From assembly GCF_000718325.1 (NCBI RefSeq), contig NZ_JOFV01000001.1:306605-370604 (forward strand): DNA of 64,000 nt, written 5' to 3'. The stretch comes from Oerskovia turbata. GTDB lineage: Bacteria > Actinomycetota > Actinomycetes > Actinomycetales > Cellulomonadaceae. The position numbers were made by a program, and so were the translations under genes. Shown one piece after another: positions 19,446 through 28,477 of the stretch. Below the pieces are notes generated by a model, which saw only the letters and a list, made by a program, of their open reading frames with translations, was not told where the DNA came from and did no database searches. Every line of letters starts with the position of its first letter. Within the stretch, counting starts at the first letter, position 1.

Positions 19446-19451
19446 TACACT
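19446..19451 (+). promoter_or_regulatory. -10 box (TACACT) for leaderless thyA
   Basis: TACACT ends 6 nt before the thyA ATG at 19458 and no Shine-Dalgarno is present, the same arrangement as for the LCP, serC and metG genes. Confidence 0.5.
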
Positions 19452-19457
19452 CGCAAC

Positions 19458-20270
19458 ATGCCCGCGCAGCAGCCGATTCCCACGCCCTACGAGGACCTCC
19501 TCCGGCTCGTCCTGGAGACCGGGACGCACAAGTCGGACCGCACGGGGACGGGGACGCGCAGCGTGTTCGGCCACCAGATGCGCTTCGACCTGTCGCAGGG
19601 CTTCCCGCTCGTGACGACCAAGCGCGTGCACCTGAAGTCGATCGTCCACGAGCTGCTGTGGTTCCTGCGCGGTGACTCGAACGTGCGCTGGCTCCAGGAG
19701 AACGGCGTGAAGATCTGGGACGAGTGGGCCGACGAGGACGGCGAGCTCGGTCCCGTCTACGGCGTCCAGTGGCGGTCGTGGCCCACGCCCGACGGTCAGC
19801 ACGTCGACCAGGTCAGCCAGGTCCTCGAGACGCTGCGCACCGACCCGGACTCGCGCCGCATGATCGTCTCGGCGTGGAACGTGGGCGAGCTCGGGGGCAT
19901 GGCGCTGCCACCCTGTCACATGATGTTCCAGTTCTACGTCGCCGACGGCAGGCTCTCGTGCCAGCTCTACCAGCGCAGCGCGGACCTGTTCCTCGGCGTC
20001 CCGTTCAACATCGCCTCCTACGCGCTGCTCACGCACATGGTCGCCGCGCAGTCCGGCCTCGAGGTCGGCGACTTCGTGTGGACGGGCGGCGACTGCCACA
20101 TCTACGACAACCACGTCGAGCAGGTGCGCGAGCAGCTCGGCCGTGAGGCCTACCCGGCCCCGACGCTGCGCCTGGCCCCGCGCGACTCGCTGTTCGACTA
20201 CACGTACGAGGACGTCGAGGTCGTGGGCTACCAGCACCACCCGACGATCAAGGCCCCGGTGGCCGTGTGA
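19458..20270 (+). CDS. thyA: Thymidylate synthase
   Basis: Makes dTMP from dUMP using methylenetetrahydrofolate. The 270-aa protein is close to the usual ThyA length. Signatures: [20 protein letters not shown] (phosphate-binding Arg), the nucleophile C153 in [33 protein letters not shown] and the C-terminal IKAPVAV, which closes on the ligand. The folA GTG overlaps the thyA stop (GTGA), giving the classic thyA-folA pair that recycles the dihydrofolate produced. Confidence 0.97.
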   Translation: MPAQQPIPTPYEDLLRLVLETGTHKSDRTGTGTRSVFGHQMRFDLSQGFPLVTTKRVHLKSIVHELLWFLRGDSNVRWLQENGVKIWDEWADEDGELGPVYGVQWRSWPTPDGQHVDQVSQVLETLRTDPDSRRMIVSAWNVGELGGMALPPCHMMFQFYVADGRLSCQLYQRSADLFLGVPFNIASYALLTHMVAAQSGLEVGDFVWTGGDCHIYDNHVEQVREQLGREAYPAPTLRLAPRDSLFDYTYEDVEVVGYQHHPTIKAPVAV

Positions 20271-20872
20271 GCCGTCCGGCGCTCGGACTGGTCTGGGCCC
20301 AGGCGCGAGACGCCGCGGGCCGCCCGGTGATCGGGGCCCGCGGCGGGATGCCGTGGCACCTGCCCGAGGACCTCGCGCACTTCCGCCGCGTCACCACGGG
20401 CCACCCGGTCCTCATGGGCCGCGTCACCTGGGACTCGCTGCCGCCGCGCTTCCGCCCCCTGCCGGGTCGCCTCAACGTGGTCGTCACGCGCCAGGAGGAC
20501 TGGCAGCCCGACGGCGCCGCTCGCCCGGGCAGGAACGGCACCGGCGTCGTGGTCGCCCCGTCCGTCGAGGAGGGGCTGACGCTCGCGTCGGGCGCCGCCG
20601 AGGAGTCGGGTTCGGGGCAGGTCTGGGTCATGGGCGGCGCGCAGGTGTACGCCGCGACGTTGCCCTTCGCGGACCGCTGCGTCGTCACGGAGATCGACCT
20701 CGTGGTTGACGGCGACGCGTTCGCGCCCGCGCTCGCTGCCGGTCCGGACGGTGACTGGGCGCTCGCGGTCTCACCGGGTGGCCCGGGCGGTGCGGGGGCG
20801 GTCCCCGACGGGTGGCAGACCTCGGCCGACGGGGTCCGGTTCCGGTTCCTCACGTACGAGCGGCGGCGCTGA
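20267..20872 (+). CDS. folA: Dihydrofolate reductase
   Basis: Reduces dihydrofolate with NADPH. At 201 aa it is longer than the usual 160-170. Active-site pieces are visible: [14 protein letters not shown] with W30 and acidic D35, [32 protein letters not shown] and the NADPH-loop [11 protein letters not shown]. The extra length is a Gly-rich insert near 165-185 in the C-terminal half. It is translationally coupled to thyA. Confidence 0.95.
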   Translation: MSRPALGLVWAQARDAAGRPVIGARGGMPWHLPEDLAHFRRVTTGHPVLMGRVTWDSLPPRFRPLPGRLNVVVTRQEDWQPDGAARPGRNGTGVVVAPSVEEGLTLASGAAEESGSGQVWVMGGAQVYAATLPFADRCVVTEIDLVVDGDAFAPALAAGPDGDWALAVSPGGPGGAGAVPDGWQTSADGVRFRFLTYERRR

Positions 20873-20971
20873 CCCGGTCCGCCCGGGCCGCGTCCTCGCC
20901 TGCGGGTGCGCTTCCGGGCGCGGGGGTCGATCCTTGTCGTGCACCGCGACCTGCGACCCCGGAGGCCCCGC

Positions 20972-22447
20972 ATGACGACCGAGACCACGCTCGCCGAGTC
21001 CTTCGACGGACGCCGCTTCACGTACCGGCTCCCGAGGGGGTCGAGCATCGGGCCGGGGGACTTCGTGACGATCAGGGTCGCGCTGCCCGAGGCGGCCGAG
21101 CACCCCGGCGGCGCCCTGGTGATGGGGCAGGTCCTGACGCGTGCGACCAAGGCGGGCGACGCCGTCGGGCACGGGCGGGTCCTCGGGGAGCTGCGACCGG
21201 ACGGCACGGTGGTCGCGTCCGGGGGCGACCCGTTCACGTCGCACGACCTCACGCCCGCCGGCGCAGGGGTGCTCGAGGCGCTCCAGGCGCGCGAGCGCGC
21301 GACCCTGCGCATCGGCGAGCTGCACCACAGCCGCGGGAAGGTGGACGCCCTGCTCCAGCCTCACCGCTTCAACCGGCACACGTTCCTGTGCGGGCAGTCG
21401 GGCTCGGGCAAGACGTACGCGCTCGGTGTGCTCCTCGAACAGCTCCTCATCGACACCGACCTGCCCATGGTCATCCTCGACCCGAACTCCGACTTCGTGC
21501 GGATCAGCGAGCTGCTCGAGTCCGCGTCGCCCGACGACGCCGCGCGCCTGCGCGGGCTCGACGTGCGCGTCCTGCGCAACGACGGCGACCACCATCCCGT
21601 GACGGCCCGGTTGACCGCGATGGAGGCCGCGAGCCAGGCCGCGGTCCTCCAGCTCGACCCGCTGACGGACCGCGGCGAGTACAACACGTTCCTGCGGATG
21701 CTCGAGAGCGCGATCGGTCCCGACGGCATGGTCGAGGAGGCCCGGGCGGCGATGAAGGAGACCGGGCCGGCCGCCGGGGCCGTGCTCGACCCGCACACGA
21801 TCGCGACGGCGCTCCGGGACACGGGGGAGTCCGACGCCCTCGCGCTCGCGCAGCGCGTCGAGAACCTCGGGGTCCTCGACTGGGACGTGTGGGCGGGCGT
21901 CGGGCAGTCGGTCAGCGAGGTGCTCGACGAGGGGCCGCGCGCGGTCGTGGTCGACCTGGGCAGTCTCCACACGCACGAGGAGCAGCTCGCGGTCTCGCTC
22001 GCGCTGCTCGACCACCTGTGGGCGGGCCGGGCCGAGCGCAAGCCGCGCCTGATCGTGATCGACGAGGCGCACAACGTGGTCTCGGCCGAGCCCGCGACCC
22101 AGCTGCAACGGCTCACGACCGAGCGCGTGGTCCAGATCGCCGCCGAGGGGCGCAAGTTCGGGCTGTGGCTGCTGCTCTCGACGCAGCGGCCCTCCAAGAT
22201 CCACCCCAACGTGCTCTCGCAGTGCGACAACGTGATCGTCATGCGCATGAGCTCGCCCGCCGACCTGGCCGAGCTCGAGGCCGTCTACGGCTTCGCGCCG
22301 CCCGAGCTCCTCGCGGCCACGCCGTTCTTCCGGCAGGGCGAGGCGCTCGTCGCGGGAGGGTTCGTGCCTGCCCCGGCGATCATCCAGATGGGAGCGCGGC
22401 GAACGGTCGAGGGCGGCTCGGACGTGCCGGTGCCGATGCCTGGCTGA
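20972..22447 (+). CDS. HerA/FtsK-like ATP-binding protein (DUF87 type)
   Basis: A 491-aa RecA-fold motor ATPase. The N-terminal beta-rich part (1-130) resembles the HAS-barrel of HerA. Then come Walker A GQSGSGKT (141-148), VILDPNSDFV, and Walker B IVIDEA (361-366) followed by HNVVS. LLLSTQRPSKIHPNVLSQCD and VIVMRMSSPADLAELE are typical of HerA/VirB4 ATPases. HerA usually works with NurA nuclease in DNA-end processing, but no nurA is adjacent, so the partner is unknown. The ATG follows GGAGG (20961-20965). The last 68 bp overlap the 3' end of the opposing histidine kinase gene. Confidence 0.85.
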   Translation: MTTETTLAESFDGRRFTYRLPRGSSIGPGDFVTIRVALPEAAEHPGGALVMGQVLTRATKAGDAVGHGRVLGELRPDGTVVASGGDPFTSHDLTPAGAGVLEALQARERATLRIGELHHSRGKVDALLQPHRFNRHTFLCGQSGSGKTYALGVLLEQLLIDTDLPMVILDPNSDFVRISELLESASPDDAARLRGLDVRVLRNDGDHHPVTARLTAMEAASQAAVLQLDPLTDRGEYNTFLRMLESAIGPDGMVEEARAAMKETGPAAGAVLDPHTIATALRDTGESDALALAQRVENLGVLDWDVWAGVGQSVSEVLDEGPRAVVVDLGSLHTHEEQLAVSLALLDHLWAGRAERKPRLIVIDEAHNVVSAEPATQLQRLTTERVVQIAAEGRKFGLWLLLSTQRPSKIHPNVLSQCDNVIVMRMSSPADLAELEAVYGFAPPELLAATPFFRQGEALVAGGFVPAPAIIQMGARRTVEGGSDVPVPMPG

Positions 22448-23747
22448 CGGGGCGCCGCACCCCCGGCAGCCGTGCGACGACCGTGAGCCCACCGCCCTCG
22501 CGCGGCTCGGCCGAGACCTGGCCGCCGTGCGCGGTCGCGACCGAGCGGACGATCGACAGCCCAAGCCCCACGCCGCCGCGCACGTAGCCGCCGCGGCGGT
22601 CGGCCACGGCGCCGTCGCGTCCGAGCCGCCGGAACGGCTCGAACAGTGCCTCGACCTCGTAGGAGGGCACGACGGGTCCCGTGTTGGAGACCGCGACCTC
22701 GACCGAGCCGTCCGGTCCGGGGCGCGTCGCGACGGCCACGCGGCCGCCCGGCTCGTTGTAGCGCACGGCGTTGTCGACGAGGTTCTGGACGAGGCGTTCG
22801 AGCAGGACCGCGTCGCCCTGCGTCGGGGTCGGCTCGGTGTCGAGGTGCAGGTCGACACCGGCGTCACGAGCCGCGGTCCCGGCGGTCGCGACGGCCTGCG
22901 CGGCGACCTCGGCGAGGTCGACGGGCTCGGTGACGAGCGGCGCCTGGTCCACGGCGGCGAGCGTCAGCAGGCCTTCGATGAGGCGCTCCTGGCGTGCGTT
23001 GACGGCGAGCAGCGTCGACCCGAGGTGGCGTGCGTCGTCGTGCGTGCCGGGGTCGTCGAGGGCGACCTCGAGGACGGTGCGGGTGATCGTCAGCGGGGTG
23101 CGCAGCTCGTGCGACGCGTTGGACACGAACCGTCGCTGGCCGTCGAAGGCCCGGTCGAGGCGTTCGAGCATCTGGTCGAACGTGTCGGCCAGGTCCTTGA
23201 GCTCGTCGTCGGGCCCGGTGTGCGCGATGCGCTCGTGCAGGTTGTCGTCGGCGACGCGGCGGGCCGTGGCCGTGATCCGGTGCAGCGGGGCGAGGACGCG
23301 GGACGACATGACCCACCCGAAGCCGACCGCGAGGACCCCGATCCCGAGGAGCGCGAGGATCGACCACGTGAGGACGTTGCGCAGCGTCGCGTCGCGGGCC
23401 TCCTGGTTGTTGATCTCGACGACCTTGCGCAGGTCCGCGAACGGGTCGGACGTGGACGAGAGGGTCATGGCGGGGTCGACCGTCTCCGCGTGCAGCGGGA
23501 GGGCTCGCCCCTCGATCAGCGCGGCCGTCGACGACGTGTCGAGGGTCGAGTACGTCCCGGGGGCGGACGCCTCGACCGCGCCCACCGCGACACCGACCGA
23601 GTCGACCGGCTGCCGGTCGATGGCCGCCGCGAGAAGCACGTACAGGACCGCGATGAGCACGGCTCCTGCGACGACGAACGCCGCGGCGTAGACGGCGGTG
23701 AGGCGGGCCCGCAGGGTCGGGCGCAGCGCGGGGCGGGGGAGCCTCAC
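22380..23747 (-). CDS. Sensor histidine kinase
   Basis: A 455-aa membrane kinase. TM1 (about 17-42), an extracytoplasmic loop of about 85 aa, TM2 (127-148), HAMP (about 148-200), DHp with phospho-acceptor H213 in SNASHELRTPLT, then HATPase with NLVDNAVRYNEPGG (N box), FEPFRRLGR (F box) and GGVGLGLSIVRS (G box). The GTG at 23747 overlaps the response-regulator stop (GTGA). Its 3' end overlaps the convergent HerA-like gene by 68 bp. The divergent lipoprotein/adaptor/ABC operon is the likely target; signals such as antimicrobial peptides are typical of this arrangement. Confidence 0.92.
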   Translation of the reverse strand: MRLPRPALRPTLRARLTAVYAAAFVVAGAVLIAVLYVLLAAAIDRQPVDSVGVAVGAVEASAPGTYSTLDTSSTAALIEGRALPLHAETVDPAMTLSSTSDPFADLRKVVEINNQEARDATLRNVLTWSILALLGIGVLAVGFGWVMSSRVLAPLHRITATARRVADDNLHERIAHTGPDDELKDLADTFDQMLERLDRAFDGQRRFVSNASHELRTPLTITRTVLEVALDDPGTHDDARHLGSTLLAVNARQERLIEGLLTLAAVDQAPLVTEPVDLAEVAAQAVATAGTAARDAGVDLHLDTEPTPTQGDAVLLERLVQNLVDNAVRYNEPGGRVAVATRPGPDGSVEVAVSNTGPVVPSYEVEALFEPFRRLGRDGAVADRRGGYVRGGVGLGLSIVRSVATAHGGQVSAEPREGGGLTVVARLPGVRRPVSQASAPARPSRPRPFAALPSG

Positions 23748-24412
23748 GGGACCCGGTACCCGACGCCCGTGACGGTCTCGACGAGCGACGCGTCCTCGAG
23801 CTTGCGTCGCAGCTGCTTGATGGTGAAGCGCACGACGCCCGTGAAGGGGTCGATGTTCTCGTCCCACACCTTCTCGAGCAGGTGCTCGGCCGAGACGGGC
23901 CGGCCGTCGGCGCGCAGCAGCTCCTCCAGGACGCCGAACTCCTTGCGCGACAGGTGCACGAAGCGCCCCTCCCGGTAGACCTCGTGCCGGCTCGTGTCGA
24001 GGCGCAGGCCCGAGCGTTCGAGCACGGGCGGCGCCGCCGGGCGGGCCCGGCGTCCCAGGGCCCGGACGCGGGCGCTCAGCTCGGCGAACGCGAACGGCTT
24101 GACGAGGTAGTCGTCGGCGCCGAGGTCGAGCCCGGTCACCCGGTCCAGCACTCCGCCCGACGCCGTGAGCATGAGGACGCGCGAGTCCCCGTCCGAGGCC
24201 ACGATCGCCCGGCACACGTCGTCGCCGTGGACGCCGGGCAGGTCCCGGTCGAGCACGACGACGTCGTACGCGTTCAGGTCGATCCGCGCCAACGCCTCGT
24301 GCCCGTCGAGCGCGACGTCGACCGCCATCGCGAGGCGTCGCAGGCCCGTCGCGACGGCCTGCGCGATGAGCTCCTCGTCCTCCACCACCAGTACTCGCAC
24401 ACCCAGGAGCAT
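23744..24412 (-). CDS. OmpR/PhoB-type response regulator
   Basis: A 222-aa regulator. The receiver domain (VRVLVVEDEELIAQAVATGL) has acidic residues E11/D12 and phospho-acceptor D55 in VVVLDRDLPG. A winged-helix output domain follows with LSRKEFGVLEELLRADGRPV, ending in RFTIKQLRRKLEDAS and VTGVGYRVP, all standard for this class. The ATG at 24412 lacks a clear ribosome binding site; a GTG four codons in (24400) would give the more usual short start. First gene of the RR-HK operon, divergent from the operon starting at 24515. Confidence 0.93.
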   Translation of the reverse strand: MLLGVRVLVVEDEELIAQAVATGLRRLAMAVDVALDGHEALARIDLNAYDVVVLDRDLPGVHGDDVCRAIVASDGDSRVLMLTASGGVLDRVTGLDLGADDYLVKPFAFAELSARVRALGRRARPAAPPVLERSGLRLDTSRHEVYREGRFVHLSRKEFGVLEELLRADGRPVSAEHLLEKVWDENIDPFTGVVRFTIKQLRRKLEDASLVETVTGVGYRVP

Positions 24413-24514
24413 GCCGGTGGGCGCTGTGAGATCTCTGTGAGGTCGCGGCTCACGAGGGCCTCACAGGGGGTCGGGTGGACTGCTCCTGAACCCGTTCCCG
24501 ACGTGAGGACCATC

Positions 24515-25132
24515 ATGAACATCTCCCCGACCCGCCCCGGTGGCGCGGCCCGCCCCGTGGCGCGCCGGCGCTCGGCCGCCGCGGCCTTCGCCGTCGCCCT
24601 GCTCACGGTCACGCTCTCGGCCTGCGCGCCCGACGACGCCCCGGACGTCGCGAGCGCCGGCGGCGGGAAGGGCGAGACGAGCCAGGCGGAGGACAGGACG
24701 TCGTACGAGGACATGACCGACGCCGAGCGCGACGACATGGCGCGGCAGTTCGCGAGCTGCATGCGCGACAACGGCGTCGACCTGCCCGACCCGGACACCG
24801 AGGGGGGACTGTCGGTCGCGGCAGGCACCGTCGAGGCGGGCAGCACGGACGAGATGGACGCGGCCTTCGACGCCTGCCGGGAGTTCATGCCGAACGGTGG
24901 CGAGCCCCTGAAGATGACGCCCGAGGACCTCGAGGCCCAGCGTGCGTTCGCCAAGTGCATGCGCGACCACGGCATGGACATGCCCGACCCCGACCCGAAC
25001 GGCGGGATGACCGTGGCCGGGACGGTGGGAGACGACATGGAGGCCTTCGAGGCCGCGCTCGAGGCCTGCAACGAGTCCGGGTCCGGCGGCGGGCTCAGCG
25101 TGCACGAGAGCGTGCCCGGAGGCGACGAGTGA
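24515..25132 (+). CDS. Lipoprotein with duplicated CMR motif, first gene of an ABC efflux operon
   Basis: A 205-aa exported lipoprotein with lipobox LSAC (C37). The mature part has two similar units: FASCMRDNGVDLPDPD and, about 80 residues later, FAKCMRDHGMDMPDPDPNG. Each unit is followed by a conserved downstream cysteine (FDACREFM, LEACNES), so two disulfide-linked repeats are likely. I know this pattern only as a conserved small protein next to MacAB-like operons; the function is unestablished. Its stop overlaps the adaptor gene's GTG (GTGA). Confidence 0.8.
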   Translation: MNISPTRPGGAARPVARRRSAAAAFAVALLTVTLSACAPDDAPDVASAGGGKGETSQAEDRTSYEDMTDAERDDMARQFASCMRDNGVDLPDPDTEGGLSVAAGTVEAGSTDEMDAAFDACREFMPNGGEPLKMTPEDLEAQRAFAKCMRDHGMDMPDPDPNGGMTVAGTVGDDMEAFEAALEACNESGSGGGLSVHESVPGGDE

Positions 25133-26244
25133 GCCGCCGGGGCGTGGTGCCCGGGGCACCGAGCCCGAAGCGCCGCCGCCGCGGGCTCGTGGTCGGCGGT
25201 GTCGTGGGCACCGCCGTGATCGGCGCGGGCGTCGTGCTGGCGCTGACGGGGTTCGGCCGCGGGGACGACCCGGCGCCCGCCGCGACCGGTCCCGAGGAGA
25301 CCGCGACCGTGACCCGGCAGACCCTCGTGCAGCGTTCGACCGTCAAGGGCACGCTCGGCTACGGCGAGGCCGTCGCACGCGGGTACCAGGGTGCCGGCGG
25401 AGCCGAGGGCGGGGGCGGGGGGACGGTGACGTGGCTGCCGGGCGTGGGCGACGTCGTCGACCGTGGGGGAGTGCTCTTCAAGGTCGACGAACGCCCGACC
25501 GTGCTCCTGCTCGGCACGCTGCCCGTGTACCGCGAGCTCGGCACGGGCGCCGAGGGCGAGGACGTGCGTCAGCTCGAGGAGAACCTCAAGGCCCTCGGCT
25601 ACACGGGCTTCACCGTGGACACGAAGTTCACGGAGTCGACCGCCCAGGCCGTCAAGAAGTGGCAGAAGGACCGCGGGGTCGAGAAGACGGGCGCGGTCGG
25701 CCCGTCCGACGTCCTCGTCGCCGAGGGGCCCGTGCGGGTCGACGCGCTCACCGCGCGCGTCGGCGAGGCCGCAGCCGCGGAGATCCTCACGACGACGGGG
25801 GTCGACCGGGCGATCTCGGTCGACCTCGACGTCGCCGACCGTGACCGGGCCGTCGAGGGCGGCACCGTGACGGTCGAGCTGCCGGGAGGTGCGACGACGG
25901 AAGCGGTGGTCTCCGCCGTCGGGAGCCCCGAGGTCGTCGAGGACCAGAGCGGCATGCCCGGGGCCTCCGACAAGACCACGGTCCCCGTGACCGTGACGCT
26001 CCCCGACGGGACCGACGCCGACGCGGGCTCCGTCAAGGTCACGTTCGTCGCGGCCGAGCGCCCCGACGTCCTGACCGTGCCCGTCGCGGCCCTCCTCGCG
26101 CTCGCCGAGGGCGGGTACGGGGTCGAGGTCGTCGAGGACGGCGCGACCCGGATCGTGGCCGTGGACACCGGGATGTTCGCCGACGGGAGCGTCGAGATCA
26201 CGGGCGACGTGGCCGAGGGCGACGTCGTCGGGATGCCGTCGTGA
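25129..26244 (+). CDS. Peptidoglycan-binding periplasmic adaptor (efflux-associated)
   Basis: A 371-aa membrane-anchored protein with one N-terminal TM helix (about 17-40). It has HlyD/MacA-like flanking parts ([42 protein letters not shown]) and, inserted between, a peptidoglycan-binding domain 1 (about 140-195: [20 protein letters not shown], then [12 protein letters not shown]). The C-terminal [12 protein letters not shown] ... GYGVEVV resembles adaptor beta-barrel domains. It probably links the MacB-type transporter to the cell wall. It overlaps its neighbours on both sides by 4 bp, so the four genes form one coupled operon. Confidence 0.85.
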   Translation: MSRRGVVPGAPSPKRRRRGLVVGGVVGTAVIGAGVVLALTGFGRGDDPAPAATGPEETATVTRQTLVQRSTVKGTLGYGEAVARGYQGAGGAEGGGGGTVTWLPGVGDVVDRGGVLFKVDERPTVLLLGTLPVYRELGTGAEGEDVRQLEENLKALGYTGFTVDTKFTESTAQAVKKWQKDRGVEKTGAVGPSDVLVAEGPVRVDALTARVGEAAAAEILTTTGVDRAISVDLDVADRDRAVEGGTVTVELPGGATTEAVVSAVGSPEVVEDQSGMPGASDKTTVPVTVTLPDGTDADAGSVKVTFVAAERPDVLTVPVAALLALAEGGYGVEVVEDGATRIVAVDTGMFADGSVEITGDVAEGDVVGMPS

Positions 26245-27083
26245 GCGCGGTAGCCGTCGCGCGCGACGCCGTGGCCCACCCCGAGACCTGGGGTACCGCG
26301 ACGGGGGCCCGCTCGCCGGGCACCGACCCCGGTGCGGGCGGCGGCCCCGTCGTGACCCTGCACGAGGTGTCGCGCGTCTTCCCGGGCGGGGTCGCCGCGC
26401 TGCGTGACGTCCACCTGGACGTCCACCGCGGCGAGCTGCTCGCGATCGTCGGACCGTCGGGCTCGGGGAAGTCGACCATGCTCAACGTCATCGGGACCCT
26501 CGACCGGCCTACGTCGGGCCGGGTCCTGATCGACGACTTCCTCGTCGAGGACCTCGACGACCGCGAGGTGTCCGCGCTGCGCGCGAGCCGCATCGGGTTC
26601 GTCTTCCAGCAGTTCCACCTGGCCGTCGGGGTCTGCGCCCTCGACAACGTGGCCGACGGCCTCCTGTACCGGGGGGTCGGACGACGCGAGCGACGCCGGC
26701 GGGCCGCCGAGGCCCTCGAACGCGTGGGCCTGGGACAGCGGCTCACGCACCGCCCGCACGAGCTGTCGGGCGGTGAGAAGCAGCGCGTCGCGATCGCGCG
26801 CGCCGTCGTCGGGGACCCGCCCCTGCTGCTCGCCGACGAACCCACGGGCGCGCTCGACACGGCCGCCGGGGCCGGCGTCATGGACGTGCTGCAGGGGCTC
26901 AACGCGGCCGGGACGACCGTCGTCATCATCACGCACGACCGCGAGCTCGCGGCCTCCCTGCCCCGGCAGGTCGCGATGCGCGACGGCGAGATCGTCGCGG
27001 ACGGGACCCTGCCACCGGGCGGAGCGGGGACGGTCCTCGCGGACACCCCGGCGACCACGACCGACGAGGAGGCGCCGTGCTGA
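26241..27083 (+). CDS. ABC transporter ATP-binding protein (MacB/LolD type)
   Basis: A 280-aa ATPase with Walker [10 protein letters not shown] (71-79), the family-typical [34 protein letters not shown] (Q-loop), signature [14 protein letters not shown] and Walker [13 protein letters not shown]. The first 35 residues are an extra Ala/Pro-rich extension. It should dimerise under the FtsX-like permease encoded next. The GTG overlaps the adaptor stop, and the 3' end overlaps the permease gene. Confidence 0.94.
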   Translation: MSAVAVARDAVAHPETWGTATGARSPGTDPGAGGGPVVTLHEVSRVFPGGVAALRDVHLDVHRGELLAIVGPSGSGKSTMLNVIGTLDRPTSGRVLIDDFLVEDLDDREVSALRASRIGFVFQQFHLAVGVCALDNVADGLLYRGVGRRERRRRAAEALERVGLGQRLTHRPHELSGGEKQRVAIARAVVGDPPLLLADEPTGALDTAAGAGVMDVLQGLNAAGTTVVIITHDRELAASLPRQVAMRDGEIVADGTLPPGGAGTVLADTPATTTDEEAPC

Positions 27084-28276
27084 CCACCCTGCGCCCCGCG
27101 CGCCTCGGGCCGCCCGACGTCCTGCGCGTCGGCGCGACCGGGCTGCGCACCCGACCACTGCGGGCCGTGCTCTCGGCGCTGGGCATCGCGATCGGCATCG
27201 CGGCGATGGTCGCGGTCGTCGGGATCTCCAGCTCGTCGCGGGCCGAGCTCGACCGGACCCTCACGGCTCTCGGGACGAACCTGCTGCGCGTCGCGCCCGG
27301 GACCGACCTGTTCGGCGAGGCCGCGACCCTGCCGCCCGAGGCGGTCGACATGGTGCGCCGCATCGCGCCCGTCGAGAACGCGACGTCGGTCGCCCAGCTC
27401 GACGCCAAGGCGTACCGCTCGGACCTGGTCCCGACGGGGGAGTCCGGCGGGATCGGCGTGTACGCGGCCGACCTCGACCTGCTCGAGTCCATCGGGGGCA
27501 CCGTCGCGGACGGCGCCTGGCTCTCGGAGGCGACGGCGCGGTACCCGGCCGTCGTCCTGGGGCACACGACCGCGAAACGCCTGGGGATCACGACCCCGGA
27601 CCCGGCGGTCACGGTGTGGATCGGCGGCGAGTGGTTCACGGTCGTGGGCATCCTCGACCCCGTGCCGCTCGCCCCCGAGATGGACCTCGGGGCGCTCGTG
27701 GGCCGTGAGGCCGCGGTGACCTCCCTGGACTGGGACGAGCTGCCGACCATGATCTACACGCGCACCCGCGAGGACGCCGTCGAGCAGGTCCGTGGCGTCC
27801 TCGGCGCCACGGCCAACCCGCAGGCGCCCAACGAGGTCGACGTCTCACGCCCCTCCGACGCGCTCGCGGCCCAGCAGGCCACCGACGAGGCGTTCACGGG
27901 GCTGCTCGTCGGGCTCGGGGCGGTCGCCCTGCTCGTGGGCGGGATCGGGGTCGCGAACACCATGGTCATCTCGGTCCTCGAACGACGCGCCGAGATCGGC
28001 CTGCGCCGCTCGCTCGGCGCGACCCGGGGGCAGATCCGGGGCCAGTTCCTCGTGGAGTCGCTGGTGCTCTCGCTCCTGGGCGGGGCTGCCGGGGTCCTCA
28101 TCGGGGTCGGCATCACGGCCGGGTACGCCACGTCCCAGGAGTGGCCGGTCTCCGTCCCGCCCGTGGTCGTGGTGGGCGGGCTCGTCGCGACGCTCGGGAT
28201 CGGCGCGGTCGCGGGCCTCTACCCTGCGGTGCGGGCGGCGCGGATGTCCCCCACGGAGGCGCTCACGGCGGTGTGA
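27077..28276 (+). CDS. MacB-like ABC permease (FtsX fold)
   Basis: A 399-aa protein with one N-terminal TM helix ([24 protein letters not shown]), a large extracytoplasmic MacB_PCD domain (about 45-265) and three C-terminal TM helices ([59 protein letters not shown]) of the FtsX family. [20 protein letters not shown] is the typical coupling-helix region. MacB transporters are mechanotransmitters that act on substrates outside the membrane. It is the last gene of the four-gene operon opposite the two-component system. Confidence 0.93.
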   Translation: MLTTLRPARLGPPDVLRVGATGLRTRPLRAVLSALGIAIGIAAMVAVVGISSSSRAELDRTLTALGTNLLRVAPGTDLFGEAATLPPEAVDMVRRIAPVENATSVAQLDAKAYRSDLVPTGESGGIGVYAADLDLLESIGGTVADGAWLSEATARYPAVVLGHTTAKRLGITTPDPAVTVWIGGEWFTVVGILDPVPLAPEMDLGALVGREAAVTSLDWDELPTMIYTRTREDAVEQVRGVLGATANPQAPNEVDVSRPSDALAAQQATDEAFTGLLVGLGAVALLVGGIGVANTMVISVLERRAEIGLRRSLGATRGQIRGQFLVESLVLSLLGGAAGVLIGVGITAGYATSQEWPVSVPPVVVVGGLVATLGIGAVAGLYPAVRAARMSPTEALTAV

Positions 28277-28288
28277 CCCGGCCCGGGT

Positions 28289-28330
28289 TGTCAGAACGAG
28301 CGTGCACCAGAGGTCACGCTCGTTCTGACA
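28289..28330 (+). repeat. Dispersed palindrome family 1, copy C (probable terminator)
   Basis: TGTCAGAACGAGCGTG (28289-28304) pairs perfectly with 28315-28330 over loop CACCAGAGGT. An imperfect outer CCCGGG extension is present on both sides. It starts 13 bp after the ABC permease stop. Confidence 0.8.
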
Positions 28331-28477
28331 CCCCGGGTGTCCTTCAGCGTGGGACGGCGGCGCGGCGTCACCCCCGACGGCGTAGCGTGCGAGCCGCCGA
28401 CGCCGCACCACCGGGCGCCGTCGGCCCGAGGCAGCCCGCCCCACCGGCCCGGCCGCCCGCACCACGACAGGGGAGAC

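Noticed and set aside
17130-19457. Upstream extension of the thyA frame (1046 aa)
   Set aside because: It runs antisense through the SRPBCC, EcsC-like and OsmC genes; ThyA homology begins exactly at the ATG at 19458.
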